Shown here: piece after piece, positions 12,665 through 24,188 of the stretch
How the letters are laid out: each line of letters begins with the position of its first letter
Numbering within the stretch: the stretch's first letter is position 1
Assembly: GCA_037951105.1 (NCBI GenBank)
Contig: JBAMJV010003055.1
Span: 96,001 to 160,000, forward strand
DNA: 64,000 nt
Reading direction: 5' to 3'
From: Echinarachnius parma
Taxonomy: Eukaryota > Echinodermata > Echinoidea > Clypeasteroida > Echinarachniidae
The notes under the pieces: model-generated
The model's input: only the letters and a program-made list of their open reading frames with translations
Databases searched by the model: none
Told to the model about the DNA's origin: nothing
Made by a program: the position numbers and the translations under genes

Positions 12665-12840
12665 AGCTTAGTGGCAACCCATCTAGATACTGTAGCAGCC
12701 AACCTGTCTATAGTGGCCACCATAAGTGATTCCCTAAAGATAGAAAATATTGGTGTAACACCTGTCTACAGAGGCCAGCTGTTTACAGTGGCCACTTTTC
12801 TTTATTCCCTTTATGTGGTCACTGTACGCATGTTTCAATG
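12665..12840 (+). mobile_element. 'Ctgtctatagtggccacc' repeat, diverged copy
   Basis: It contains 'aacctgtctatagtggcc', 'agtgattccctaaagat' and 'tatgtggtcactgta', matching 44257-44415. The flanking inverted ends are eroded here. A 123-aa open frame crosses it and is a by-product. Confidence 0.6.
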
Positions 12841-13777
12841 TATTACGAGACGGAATGTTCCTAGTGTATCTTGTAAACAAAACATAATAATCTGCTGTCG
12901 TAGTTACACTTACAGATCGAGTGAGAAAAAGCAAATTGCATACTCCCACCAGAGAGATGGGAGGATACTCTGCTCACACACAGTCATGTATTGTAGGCAC
13001 TTCATACATTACACAGTAGAGATAATATGCACTATGCAGTAAACATCCACGGGTACACCCACAAATCTACCGAAACCCATGAATACCACCCCCTGTCTCA
13101 AAACGGCCCACCAAAAACTCCATGAAAGGACTTGTTTGTTGTATATATGAATCCAAAACTAGAAGGCCTACTTTGAGGGAAAAAACTTTGGCAGGGAAAT
13201 TCTTTGCAGGCTATTTTTGTTGCATTTCTGGGCAATTTTGTTTTTGTTGCATTTCTGGGCAATTTTTTTTTTGTTGCCCTGAAATGTATTTCTAGCCTTC
13301 TACTGTAGTTCAAGCCCTCCGGGCACTGAAAATAAGATGACTCATTGGTAAATATATACCAGATATTGTTGACTTTGGAACATTGTGGAACATACCCTGG
13401 AGGCATCCATATATATACATTTATAGTGCTAATTTCACAAAGGATTCTAAAAAATTGATACCGCAATTTGTTATCAAATTTCAAACATTCATCAAAATAG
13501 AAAAGGCACAATTACAGATCTTTAACCCAAATAACTTCACAATCTAGAATAAGATACTTTGAATGATATTCACACTTAAAACCACTCTTACGGTATGTTT
13601 CTGGTCAATTTCATCTCAAGTTGGGCAATATAGTAAGCAGTGATTAAGAGATTGATAAAATGCATTGTGGGCTGTGGCCATGGGTATTTTAGATAGATAT
13701 AATTCATTTGGTCTGCAAACATACAAATGTTGTAAAGAAATGTGTCATCCATTGGCAAATGGCAAGAGTGTACATCT

Positions 13778-13888
13778 TTACAATAATAACAATTTCTATA
13801 AACATTTTTTTTTTTTTTTTACTTGTAGGCATGATCACTACAAGTAAAATGTTTTGTAAATGTTTATATAGAAATTGTTATAATTGTA
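13778..13888. repeat. Foldback hairpin with poly-T
   Basis: The arms 'aacaatttctataaacat' and 'atgtttatatagaaattgtt' are inverted around a (T)n run and an inner 'acttgta..tacaagt' pair. It is a small MITE-like palindrome. Confidence 0.7.
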
Positions 13889-15439
13889 TATATATTATAA
13901 TTAAAATGTTTAATTTAATTGATGAAATTTAGCAAATTGATCGCCCAACCTGTTTTGTCCAGAGCTGGATAGATGCAACAAAAACTAAAATGTATGTAAC
14001 CTGGCAAGAAAATACAACTCGGTGGAGTCGGTGTGAAATAACAGTTCTAAAAATGCTCAAATAAAAAACAATGCATTCTCTTTACAATAAAAAACAATAA
14101 CTCAAGCTTATACAAATTTTAACAATTCCTTAATCCATAACACCAATTTCAATACATGATTTATTACAGAAATAACAAAACCACATAAATCTACAATTTT
14201 AAGTATTTTCAATGTTCCCTAGAAATTTGTTATAAGAATCATCTATACATACATGTACACTGTCAAGTAGGGTGATAGACCTAAACGTACATTGTACATA
14301 TAATACATGTAATGTAAGAAAGAGTTACAAAACAGTAATGAGAAAGGAGGTCAATAAGAGACGAGTGTGTGAGCTACATGTACATGTACTCTGTGAAAAA
14401 AGTGCCCCCCTCCTTTTCCCCTACCCTCTACCCCACCCATCCACCCCACTCTTACCTCAACCCCAGTTCTCAAACAAGCTCTTGAGTCTTGTATGGACAA
14501 GGGATCATCAATACATCCCCAAAGAACCCAAAGAATGCATCCTTCACCCACACTCAAACCCATTCACCCATTCACCCATTTCAGGGGAACTTTGTATTGA
14601 AGAAGAAAGAGAGGGGGCATTATCTATCTACCATTTCATTTTCACCATATATTCAGGGGAAACCCTAATAAATTGCTTCTGATTAGTAAGGGGGGGAAAG
14701 GGGAAGGAGCAGTTGTTTAACCATTTCAGTGCAATATTATAAGACTATTCCACCAATCGAACATATATTTCAGGGGAAACGGTCATAGATTGCTTCTGAC
14801 CAGTGAACAAAATTAAGAGAATGTAGCATTTCAGTACAATAAGTATATCCCTCGACACTGCATGTACTAATGGAAATGCACTAATGAATGATCCAAAATA
14901 TCTTGTTCTTGCTTGGTGCTTGATAGGTTAAAAGGGAGAAGGCTAGTATGTATCTAGGAGATGCATGCAAGTACTTTCAGATTGTCAACATTCGCCTTTA
15001 AAATATTTTCATAGTGACTGTGGCTTGTTTGAAATTATATTATTATTATGCTTCTGGTTAATCTGCCTCATTCAAAGTCCAATCCTAAATATTCTTGCAG
15101 ATAATGAATTTAGAAGTAAAATTAAAAAAACTGACATTTAAATGAAAATATTATATATGTTTTCCTTTGTTTAGTACTTGGAGGGCTAAATGAGGGGGGG
15201 GGGGAGGCTAAGAGATAGAAGTACAGGAGGGCAACCCTCTCAAAACCAGGCATAGTGTATAAACTATATTGCCTTCCCCTTTGTGTGGCACTTCCAGTTC
15301 GGAAGCTAAGGGGGGAACTGGGGGGCAGGGGTAGTACAAGAGGAGGAAATCCTCTATCCCATTCAGGCTATTCATACACAAATTTGTGGTCAAAAACTGC
15401 AGCTCATCAATTATTCTTTATGCAGAGTGCAGTGTACTG

Positions 15440-15830
15440 GCAATATCTAGTGGTAGATACAGTGTAGGTGGAGATAGTAAATTCTACATTGGCATCAATA
15501 GTCAATACAATGTACGAGCATGCAGTTTGTAGTGGTAGATAGATAGTAAAATACTGCAGTGAATCTACAATCTACAAATTACACTGGCCTCAATGTGATG
15601 TATGTGTGTGTGGTTTTAGCTGGGGGGGGGGGGGGGGGGGGGGGGGGTAGGGGTAGATAGGAAAATACAATCAGCATTACACTGGCCGCAATACGGTGTA
15701 TGAACGTATGAACGTGTGGTGTGGGGGGGGGGGGGTTGTAGATAGACAGGGGTGAATCTAAGAATCTTCCATCTTCAATGGCCTCAATACATGGATGTAT
15801 GATGAGTCTGTGGTTTCGATCTGGGGTCGC
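15440..15830. repeat. Imperfect minisatellite with embedded poly-G tracts
   Basis: The units share 'gtagata' variants, 'acactggcc-caata', 'tgta' and 'gtgtggt', and then a G-run. The G-run at about 15622-15647 is 26 bases and that near 15722 is 13 bases, so the tract length varies between units. Confidence 0.65.
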
Positions 15831-17066
15831 AGGGGTGAGAGAAATGTACTATCCTTTGTTTGGGGATTTGAGTAGAATAACAGTGTCAGAAATAAAACAA
15901 ATTTACAATTAAGATATCAAATGAGATTTTGCCCAAATCTACTTCCCATTGAAAGGGCCCCCGAACTCGGTTAAAGGGATCGAGTTGTTACTCTGTTAAC
16001 ATTAATATTCCCAAAAAAAAGGACAAAGTGTTGATAAAATGTGTCTTTCTGTGATCTGATATATTCATTGAGTAATGCGTGTTAACTGTTAAATCATGAA
16101 TGAAATATGGCAAAGTAATCAGCTAAACTGCAGTGATATTTGCAGTTAGTTTGTACAGAGTTGAATTGAAACAGATATATCTTTTAGATGTAGAACAATT
16201 GTTTTTTCTCAATGATTACAAACCTTGTTGTTTATACATTTTTGCCAGACAGGAGAAAAACAAAGGCCTGGTCCACTATTTTTATTATTTTAATGTCTGT
16301 GTTTATCTATTTTTGAAAAACATGTTAACAAATGAAGCAGGTAACTTCCTGACAAATTCACAATAGTTACATGATTGTCATGTTAGATCTGCAATCCATA
16401 GCTTCCGTTGCGTAGGAGCTAGAGACGCAATTAATGCGTCTGGCTGAAAGAGTATACTTCCTATCCCCCTGACTGACTGACTGACTGATTGACTATTTCT
16501 GGTAGAACCATTTAATCGGCCGCAGCACTTTTGATCTCTTTGTTGTAGCAGGCAGTCATCACCTCTTGGTTAATCGCACAAACTGATAAACATGTCAATT
16601 AATGAGTTTATTATCAACATAACCAAGCGATAATTGTCCAAATTACAACAATTACAAAATAATTTTTTTGTTTGAAATATTTACAATGAAGTACATGTAC
16701 ATGAAATAAATAGTATCACTGAATCACACACAATAGCTGTTTGATGACAAAGATGACAAAATGTGTGGCAATTTATTATGCAATTTACATGTATTATGAG
16801 TTTATTATTACCGAACAAAGTGATAATTTGATAGTAGTCATGAAAATGGAAAAAGGTTGCCTGACAAGTTGTGTGAAAATACCTCCATATCCATTATCGG
16901 GGTTTAGAAATAGAATAAAAGACTAACAATGGTCACCACAATTTCCTGCGTTTCATTCAGATTGTATTTTGAATAGTGATGCTGCTCACTTGTTTGTACA
17001 ATTGCCTTTATCTTGTGAACAACACTTCATGTACATTGTATTATTGTAGTCGTAGATATCTCAAGT

Positions 17067-17629
17067 TTAAAGGGAAAGTTGAGTTTTGGTAGAGAGGGCG
17101 CTAGACTACTTAATTGGTTTGTGAGGTAATGAAAAACTGAGTGTAAAATTTGAAAGAGCATAATATTTAAACAATAAAATCATCTTTGTTTGATCAAAAT
17201 CGGTTCAGAAACGGCTGAAATATCCATAAATATAACAATTTGTAATAAACCCGGGGCCCGGGTTTATTAGAGAATTTTGAACCAGCCGTTAAAAATTCAA
17301 AAAAAATGCTTCCTCTTTTCAAAAAGTTACAAAATAGGTATTTAAATAGTTGTTGGTTATTTCTCTATCTAATCACTATTTCAACAAAGCATCACATGCA
17401 CAATATTTTATTCAAAATGGTTGAAACCGATGAGTGTTTAGAGAGCGCCCTCTTACGTTTTAACGGCTCTTTTTGAATGATAACATGATCTTTACTACGT
17501 CATTTGTAATTCTGTGTTCCTTTCTAGTTATAACTATTAGTTTGTAATGTAATGATGCAGGTTTTGGTTACTAAAATTCAGTTTCACTAAAACTGTACTC
17601 TCCTTACCAGAACTCAACTATCCCTTTAA
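17067..17629 (+). mobile_element. TTAA-flanked MITE, family A, copy 2
   Basis: TTAA lies at 17067-17070 and 17626-17629. The ends are 'ttaaagggaaagttgagttt' and the complement of 'aactcaactatccctttaa'. The interior shares 'taatgaaaaactgagtg', 'aaatatccataaat' and 'taacggctctttttgaatga' with the other copies. Confidence 0.85.
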
Positions 17630-18390
17630 ATAGTAAATTCTAAAAGTGTACATATGATACATGTACTTTTGTCTTGTTGTTACTATTTTGACGGTTTGTA
17701 ACTTTAATACTAGAAATGTACAGAGGTTGTTAAAATACTAATGTCTTACAAGACAAGAGCAGAACATTCTTCACCAATTTCAATTATGATTATACCACCA
17801 CAATATGCCACTACTTTACTATATTCAAACTCAAAGTGTACATTTCGTTGTTACTATCTTTTACTCTGTTATACAAAGGTAATGCACACCTATGTTGATT
17901 TATTTTAGCATACTTCATATGTTATTCCTGATCAATTGATCGATTGCTTCAGTTTAGGATGAACACTTTATGATTGGGTTAACAAATATGTTGTTGTACA
18001 TGTAAGTACCTGTCATGGTCAACATCCCAATTCTCTCTACACGAATTGGCAACATGGAGTTGCTCTGATCATTAAATTTGTTTAAAGGTGCAGTCAAGCA
18101 TGCTGTGTTCTATTTAAATGCTTGATCCCACCTCTATTTGGCTTATTTTTAATTATCATTATATATTAATTTCAGATAAAGACCAAATGACTGACAACTT
18201 TATTTAGTCTAATGATCAAGGGATTTAACATTGCCAATTTGTGTAATTTGGTACAAAGAATTCCTAAATTGAGTTTTGGTCTGTTACTTTATTTGTCTTA
18301 CATTTTAGACATTTGTTTACTGTATCTTGTTCTCTCTATCTGTTTCTCTCTTCTTCAATTTGTTATTTCACATTTCTTTGTTGCTATTTA

Positions 18391-18924
18391 TAAGTTTAGT
18401 TTTGGTAAGGCTGAACTTAAGTAGCTAAAACCTGCACAGTAACATTATAAACTAATAGTTATAACTCCACCATGCTCGAAAGGTATACAAAATTACAAAC
18501 GACTAAGTGCAAAGCCTGTTATCATTCAAAAAGAGCCATTCAAACACAAGAGGGCACTTTTTTAAAAGGCATTGGTTTCAACCATTTTTCATACAAAATT
18601 ATGCATGTGATGTTTTATTGATATAATGATTAATAGCGAGATCATCAACAACTATTAAAAAACGCTTTTGAAAATTTTTGAAAAAGTGCAAGCATTTTAA
18701 ATTTTTTTTCTAAAAATCATCTAATTATTTGGGCCCCAAATAATTATAAGATCAGATATATTTATTGATATTTCAGCCGTTTCTGGGTCGATTTTGACCA
18801 AATAAAGTTTATTCTGCCATTAAAATTACATGTTCTCTCAAATTCGACATTCAGTTTTTCATTACCTCACAAAAAAATTGTGATGTGCAGCGCCCTTTCT
18901 ACCAAAACTAAACTACCCCTTTAA
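18391..18924 (-). mobile_element. TTAA MITE, family A, copy 3, left end eroded
   Basis: The right end is intact ('actaaactacccctttaa', TTAA at 18921-18924). The left end keeps only 'agtttagttttggt'. The interior is in reverse orientation to copies 1 and 2 ('caccatgctcgaaaggtata', 'aaagagccattcaaacac'). Confidence 0.75.
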
Positions 18925-18938
18925 ACGGCTGACTTTTC

Positions 18939-19073
18939 AGCATTCTCTTCGAAGACGTGCCCACGACTTGGCATGCATGACTAAAAGAACCGATGCTCTA
19001 TACAAATTGCATAGAGCATGGGTTCTTTAAGTCAGGCATACCAAGTCGTGGGCTCGTCTTGAAAGAGAATGCC
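18939..19073. mobile_element. Foldback MITE with 8-bp target duplication GACTTTTC
   Basis: The arms read 'agcattctcttcgaagac' inverted against 'gtcttgaaagagaatgc', with further pairing through 'cccacgacttgg' and 'atgctctat..atagagcat' at the centre. GACTTTTC flanks both sides (18931-18938 and 19074-19081). Related copies are at 36545-36711 and, partially, 36730-36830. An 8-bp duplication suits hAT or P type mobilisation. Confidence 0.8.
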
Positions 19074-19184
19074 GACTTTTCTAAGTTTTCTTTCATTTTT
19101 TCTATTTTTTTTACATTAATTTACACATAATAAATCTTGTATATTTCTAAAATTATTATCATTCTAATAATTATTATGGTCATC

Positions 19185-19300
19185 ACTATTATCATCAGCA
19201 CCATGCATCGTCATCTTCATCACCATCATCACCATCGTCATCGTCAACATCATTACCATCATCATCATCATCATCATCATCATCGTCGTCGTCAAGTGGA
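19185..19300. repeat. (CAT)n / (ATC)n microsatellite
   Basis: Imperfect cat/atc triplets, about 115 bp, directly inside the laminin intron next to the exon 1 donor. The His-rich and Met-rich open frames over it are artefacts. Confidence 0.9.
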
Positions 19301-19383
19301 AGTAAAGAAAAACTACTACATGTATAAATAATAAATGTTCTCTTTTTTTTTTCTCTTTTTTTTTCATGACATTATCCACTTAC

Positions 19384-19747
19384 CAAGGTGAATGGTGAGG
19401 TTGACCGAATTCGGGTACTGAATCCCTTCGTACATCGTTTCGCTCTGCCATCTCGTCATGCGCTCCTCACTGTGGAAATCGGTGAGGAATCGGGCTGGAT
19501 GCGACCCCCTCGTACATGTATAACACTGGCCACGGGCGCGGGCGCTGTGGACCCCCGTCTGGCGGCAGTAGCGCATGTCCCGGTACTCCCCGCAAGTGTT
19601 GGTCGCCTCGACACTCAGGTTAAAAGCCGCGTTTTGGAACTCGGGAACGCATCTCTGGGACGCTCCTTGGTCGTCATAGCAAGGCACAGAATGCTCTTGG
19701 GCCTGGCACAGTATTCCGAGGCCTAGGACTAGCAGGACCAGCTTCAT
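19384..19747 (-). CDS. Laminin subunit gamma, first coding exon (partial gene)
   Basis: Laminin gamma chains are secreted basement-membrane subunits that join alpha and beta chains in a heterotrimer. The exon encodes 121 residues. Residues 1-16 are a hydrophobic signal peptide ([14 protein letters not shown]). Then comes the start of the laminin N-terminal (LN) polymerisation domain: C23-[23 protein letters not shown], a YCRQTG motif, CYTC, WQSETM, and [12 protein letters not shown] at the end. The CVPEFxNAAFN, ATNTCG and WQSxTM..VQYP-like signatures point to gamma rather than beta. Netrins share the fold but lack ATNTCG and the QTG motif. The exon ends after HL-G in phase 1 at a GTAAGT donor. 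The start Met is the only one before the signal peptide. Neighbouring sequence is intron (left) and untranslated/promoter (right). The rest of the gene lies off the left edge. Confidence 0.88.
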
Positions 19748-21777
19748 GGTGCTGTTCCGTGGTATAAAAATGCCTTCTCAAAAGTTCCTGGGAACTCCTT
19801 TCGACTCCTTGCATGCACCTGTCTTGAAAGCGCTCGATACGGGGACGCTATGCACTAGCACATACCATGGTATTCGGTACACACACACAGCAGCTTCCAG
19901 GGATATGGGTGTAGTAGCGGTGGGCTGGTGGCAGTGCAGGGGTGCGGACTTCAGTACCGATTCAGCGTTCGCTCTCTGTACTGTACACGGCTTTTGTATG
20001 TGCTAAATAAAAGTTTTTAAAAGTTCCGCAACGCTAGTTATATAGCTAAACATACCTATGATTCGGGGTGTGTAAACATGAATATTATCTAAGTAATCAC
20101 TGTATGCTAAAAAGTAATTTGTGATAAAATATTTAAAAAAACGTTTTTAAAAAAGCGACAATTATCGTGGCATAATAATCAAAATCATGCTAAAAACGTT
20201 AGGGAGATACACAATTAGAGAGTCTACGGATGTTCTAGTTCTTATTTTGTAGAAAAATCAAACGCATTGATATATTGGGTTATAGTACAATTTCAAATAT
20301 AATCCTGTAATTATTATAAATTCGCCTGCATGTAATTTCAAAACGGGACAACACTTGATTTATATAAGAACAAAGGAGGTGTGAGTACCATATCTTACAT
20401 AACATTTGAAAGCATTATCGTATATTATTATCTGCATTTTAACGTCTTAATAAAGTTTGTCTATATTTTACATAATTATCTTAACCAACATTACAAATTA
20501 TGTCCAAAATAAAACGGACTTTGTCGAAGCTTCAACATTACTTTGTGCTGATGCATTTGAATTCATAAACTTTCCATTGGCAACAGATCACCTCTGTTAT
20601 GGTGATGTGAAAACAACGGCATAGCTATATCCGTGGAGGGGAGGAATTGCATTATGTGCCCCCCTTATATATACAACTGATACAATTACAAAAACCTGTC
20701 CAAAAAAAACAGAAGATACATACGCGAGTGTGCCTCCCCAAATAAATCGCATGCCTCCCCAAAAGTTTGCATGGAGGTCTCGGGTTCAAATCCCAGCGGA
20801 ATCCCAATTTCTTTGCTCTTTTTCCTTTATAAAATAATTAGGGACCACATTCTGCGCCCAATTAAAATGATCTTTGCCCAAATGCAAATGTTTGTATATA
20901 AAAAAAAAGGGGGTGTACATACCTTCGCCCCTTTTTTTGAATGTTGATACATGTTCGTTTAATCTATTAATTTGGTGATCGCTGGTTTACCAACTTACGC
21001 TATTGCCGGTGTTTATCAAATTGACATGATAATTATCCAAACCAAAGGCCCGTGTCCCGATGCAAACGAAATGTCCATGGTGATGGCCTGTCCAAGCCAT
21101 GATTTATGCATTATATGATTTGATTCATTGAAGAATGACAAAGGAAATACAACAATAAAGAGAGAAATGGAAAAGGAATACTGTTTCAAAGAAAATGTAA
21201 ATGGGAAAGACGTCAGACATAAATAAATTAACATTTATGATAAAGAAAGATTTATGAGAATGAAAGAAAATAATGATCATAACAAAACGTATTCTAGGCG
21301 AAAAGAACAAGTTAGGAAACATACAAACTTGTCTACAAAATTTAAATTTAAATATAATTATTGAATATCATATGATTCCTTGTATTTTAATTTAGTAATA
21401 ATACAAATAAAACTTTTGTTACGCAATGACAAATAAAATATACTATTTTATAATTCCAATTCTTTGTAAAATGTTGTTTGTGATTTATTCATTGTATAAA
21501 ATGTGTATTTTTCTTGTTGAAATTGGAATTACATTTGAACTTTAACTTGAAAAGAAACCTAATGCTATTTAAAACATAGACAAATCACGAAAATCAAATT
21601 AAATGAGGAATAATAGTAAAAGAAAAAATAAAACGATAGAAAAGGGACACCAATGCCTGCGTTGTGCCGAAAGGTGGCGCAACTTCTGTCAAAGGGATGA
21701 TGCATATAACTTGTGATGAAATGGACCGAAAAATCGTTTTTCAGTTTTCAGCTAGCTGGAAGGTCGGAATGGGGTAG
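19748..21777. other. Upstream region of the laminin gene, no gene seen
   Basis: The first 300 bp beside the start codon are GC-richer than the surroundings and probably hold the laminin 5' UTR and promoter, but no TATA box is evident on the minus strand. Beyond about 20040 the sequence is AT-rich with no coding signal. It contains one SINE fragment (20772-20825). Confidence 0.4.
20772..20825 (+). repeat. SINE 3' fragment with tRNA B box
   Basis: 'Ggtctcgggttcaaatccca' carries a B box, followed by 'atttctttgctctttttcc', the same tail seen in the SINE pair at 8837-9230 (there on the minus strand). The tRNA 5' half is missing. Confidence 0.6.
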
Positions 21778-21827
21778 AGGGTCACAAATGATCCGGGCGT
21801 ATGGCAAGCCGTTTTAACATTTATTCC

Positions 21828-22128
21828 TATTTCTTGATATCAAGAATTCAATTCTTGATATCAAGAATTCGACTTCTTGATATCAAAAATTCATTTCTTG
21901 ATATCAAGAATTCAATTCTTGATATCAAGAATTACCATTGCTTTACAACAGAAAATCATTTCTTGATATCAAGAATTCATTTCTTGATATCAAGAAATCA
22001 ATTCTTGATATCAAGAATTCATTTCTTGATATCAAGAATTCAATTCTTGATATCAAGAATTCATTTCTTGATATCAAGAATTCAATTCTTGATATCAAAA
22101 AATAGAATTCATGATATCAAGAATTCAA
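21828..22128. repeat. Array of the 16-bp palindrome TTCTTGATATCAAGAA (left)
   Basis: More than a dozen copies of ttcttgatatcaagaa or variants are joined by 2-6 bp (often making gaattc). They are interrupted once by a spacer at about 21931-21956. Each unit is self-complementary. Confidence 0.95.
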
Positions 22129-22136
22129 TTCGTATT

Positions 22137-22392
22137 TCGAACGCAAGACTATTGCAAGAATTATTTTGATATCGAGCGCAAAAGTAATGCAAAAATTCAC
22201 AGTTGATTTCGAGCGCAAATGTAATGCAGAAATTCATTCTGATTTCGTGCTCAAAAGTTGCGCTTAAATTCAATGTGATTCGATTTCGAACGCAAAAGTT
22301 GTGCACGAATTCAATCTGAATTCGTGCTCAAAAGTTGCGCTCAAATTCATTGTGATTCGATTTCGAACGCAAAAGTTGTGCACGAATACATA
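22137..22392. repeat. 'Tttcgaacgcaaaagtt' degenerate tandem repeat
   Basis: About seven units of 'gat-tcgagcgcaaaagt-atgca-aaattca' type. One approximately 108-bp block (from about 22240) is duplicated almost exactly. It is the inverted relative of the 36-bp array at 23374-23565. Confidence 0.75.
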
Positions 22393-22633
22393 TTCTGCCT
22401 GAGCGGTGCGGTGTCGAAAGTCAATGTATCGCGAGAATTCTGCAAGAATGCATGTTGCCAGTTTGCAGTGCATTGATTGTCTCGGTGATTTTCCTTGTAT
22501 AAAATTTTCATTTCATACTGTTTAATCATTTGACTATTAATTAATGTTACATTGATAATATTGGGTGTGATTCTTACTAGTTTAATTACTTGTTATAAAA
22601 CATACAAAACGCGTCTTTGAAAAACGTAAAACG

Positions 22634-22911
22634 GCAACATATCAAGAAATCATTTCGTGATATGTTGCCAATAGACAATGCGCAAACCTGTAGCAAAGAT
22701 TACCCCGTGTGTAATAATATATTCACGTTTTTACTGCGCAATTTATTTTAAAATATTTTTGATCACGTCAGTTAAAATAATACTGTCCGATCTGATCATT
22801 TTCAGCAAAAAGACATCTAAATTGACTTACAAAACACGCATTGTAAAAATGATAAATTGGCAACATATCAAGAATTCATGCGGAACTAATGAATTTGTGA
22901 TATGTTGCCAA
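22634..22911. repeat. Two hairpins with GGCAACATATCA stems
   Basis: At 22636-22672 'ggcaacatatcaagaaat' pairs with 'atttcgtgatatgttgcc'. At about 22857-22912 'ttggcaacatatcaagaatt' pairs with 'aatttgtgatatgttgccaa'. A half copy is at about 23091. They lie in the unique loop between the two arms of the foldback element. Confidence 0.85.
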
Positions 22912-23167
22912 ATTGTGCATTTACAATGCGTATTTTGTAAGTCTTTTTAGAAGTTATTTTGCTTTTAAAATATCACATCTGACGTTACTATTTCAACTAA
23001 AATACAAGTATATTTTACAATTGATCATTCAGAAAAACACGTGGACATGCACAAGGGACAATCTTTACAACAGGTTTACGCAACGTTTATTGGCAACATA
23101 TCACGAAATGATAAAAACGCACGTGGCCGATATTTGGGCTCAGACTGCAGCAGTTATGTTTACTTAG

Positions 23168-23342
23168 GCTCTAGGGCGGTGTACATGTGTACACAGCTCT
23201 ATGGTGTGTGTTCACAAAGCACGTCCTGAATCTGGACTAGAGACTGCGGCAGTTTTGTGAATAGGCTCTAGCGCGAGTCGTATAGGGCGGTGTGTACATG
23301 GTGTGTGTTCACAAAGCACTTCCTGAATCTGGACTAGACACC
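23168..23342. repeat. Two-copy tandem repeat, about 95 bp
   Basis: 'Tctag-gcg..' followed by 'ggtgtgtgttcacaaagcac' and 'tcctgaatctggactaga' occurs twice, near 23168-23240 and 23266-23340. Confidence 0.75.
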
Positions 23343-23373
23343 GCACCGCTCAGGAGGAAATCGTGCAATACTT

Positions 23374-23565
23374 TTGCGTTCGAAATCAGAATGTAATCCT
23401 GCTCAAATCTTGCGTTCGAAATCAGATTGTAATCCTGCTCAAATCTTGCGTTCGAAATCAGAATGTAATCCTGCTCAAATCTTGTGTTCGAAATCAGAAT
23501 GTAATCCTGCTCAAATCTTGCGTTCGAAATCAGAATGTAATCCTGCACAACTCTCGCGTTCGAAT
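23374..23565. repeat. 36-bp minisatellite, five copies
   Basis: The unit is 'ttgcgttcgaaatcagaatg' plus 'taatcctgctcaaatc'. Because 36 is divisible by three, open frames run across it on both strands with 12-residue periodicity. These are not evidence of coding. Confidence 0.95.
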
Positions 23566-23611
23566 TAAACTGTGAATTTATCCACTACTTTTGAGCTCGA
23601 TATCCAAATGA

Positions 23612-24188
23612 ATTCTTGATATCAAGAATTGATTTCTTGATATCAAGAAATCGAATTCTTGATATCAAAAAATAAATTCTTGATATCAAGAAATTAATTC
23701 TTGATATCAAGAAATCGAATTCTTGATATCAAGAATTCGAATTCTTGATATCAAGAAATGAATTCTTGATATCAAGAAATCGAATTCTTGATATCACGAA
23801 ATGAATTCTTGATATCAAGAAATCGAATTCTTGATATCAAGAATTGAATTCTTGATATCAAGATTTACCATTGGTTAACAACAGAAAATTATTTCTTGAT
23901 ATCAAGAATTCGAATTCTTGATATCAAGAATTCGAATTCTTGATATCAAGAAATGAATTCTTGATATCAAGAATTGAATTCTTGATATCAAGAAATGAAT
24001 TCTTGATATCAAGAATTGATTTCTTGATATCAAGAAATGAATTCTTGATATCAAGAAATGATTTTCTGTTGTAAAGCAATGGTAATTCTTGATATCAATA
24101 ATTGAATTCTTGATATCAAGAAATGAATTCTTGATATCAAGAAGTCGAATTCTTGATATCAAGAATTGAATTCTTGATATCAAGAAAT
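23612..24188. repeat. Array of TTCTTGATATCAAGAA palindromes (right), itself an inverted duplicate
   Basis: About two dozen copies. The spacer related to 'accattgctttacaacag' occurs in direct orientation at about 23866 and inverted at about 24068, so this array is itself two inverted halves. Confidence 0.92.

Larger units (their letters stand above)
1..19383 (-). other. Large repeat-filled first intron of the laminin gamma gene (inferred)
   Basis: The minus-strand laminin exon at 19384-19747 ends in a consensus donor (GTAAGT on the minus strand at 19383-19378). No continuation of the laminin N-terminal domain is visible on the minus strand down to base 1, so this whole stretch is best read as part of intron 1. 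It holds only repeats, listed separately. The open frames here, such as 888-1283 (+) and 13098-13511 (-), have no recognisable domain. Segments with nothing I can name: 406-1228, 1700-2600, 3150-3820, 13100-13770, 13900-15200, 15870-17060 and 17640-18380. Confidence 0.5.

Noticed and set aside
12671..13042. 123-aa frame on the plus strand
   Set aside because: Its first half is the translation of a dispersed 'gtctatagtggcc' MITE.
19137..19331. His-rich and Met-rich open frames on opposite strands
   Set aside because: They are translations of a CAT/ATC microsatellite.
19384..19747. Netrin or laminin beta instead of laminin gamma
   Set aside because: The CVPEFxNAAFN, ATNTCG and [12 protein letters not shown] pattern fits gamma best. 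Netrins lack the ATNTCG/QTG motifs and beta chains differ in this stretch.
21801..22169. 122-aa open frame (FLISRI repeats) and its 104-aa counterpart at 23902-24216 (-)
   Set aside because: It is a translation of the GATATC palindrome array; the periodicity is a DNA property and similar frames arise on both strands.
21828..24188. CRISPR-like array
   Set aside because: Repeats are palindromic and nearly contiguous with 2-6 bp joints, there are no unique spacers or cas genes, and the genome is animal.
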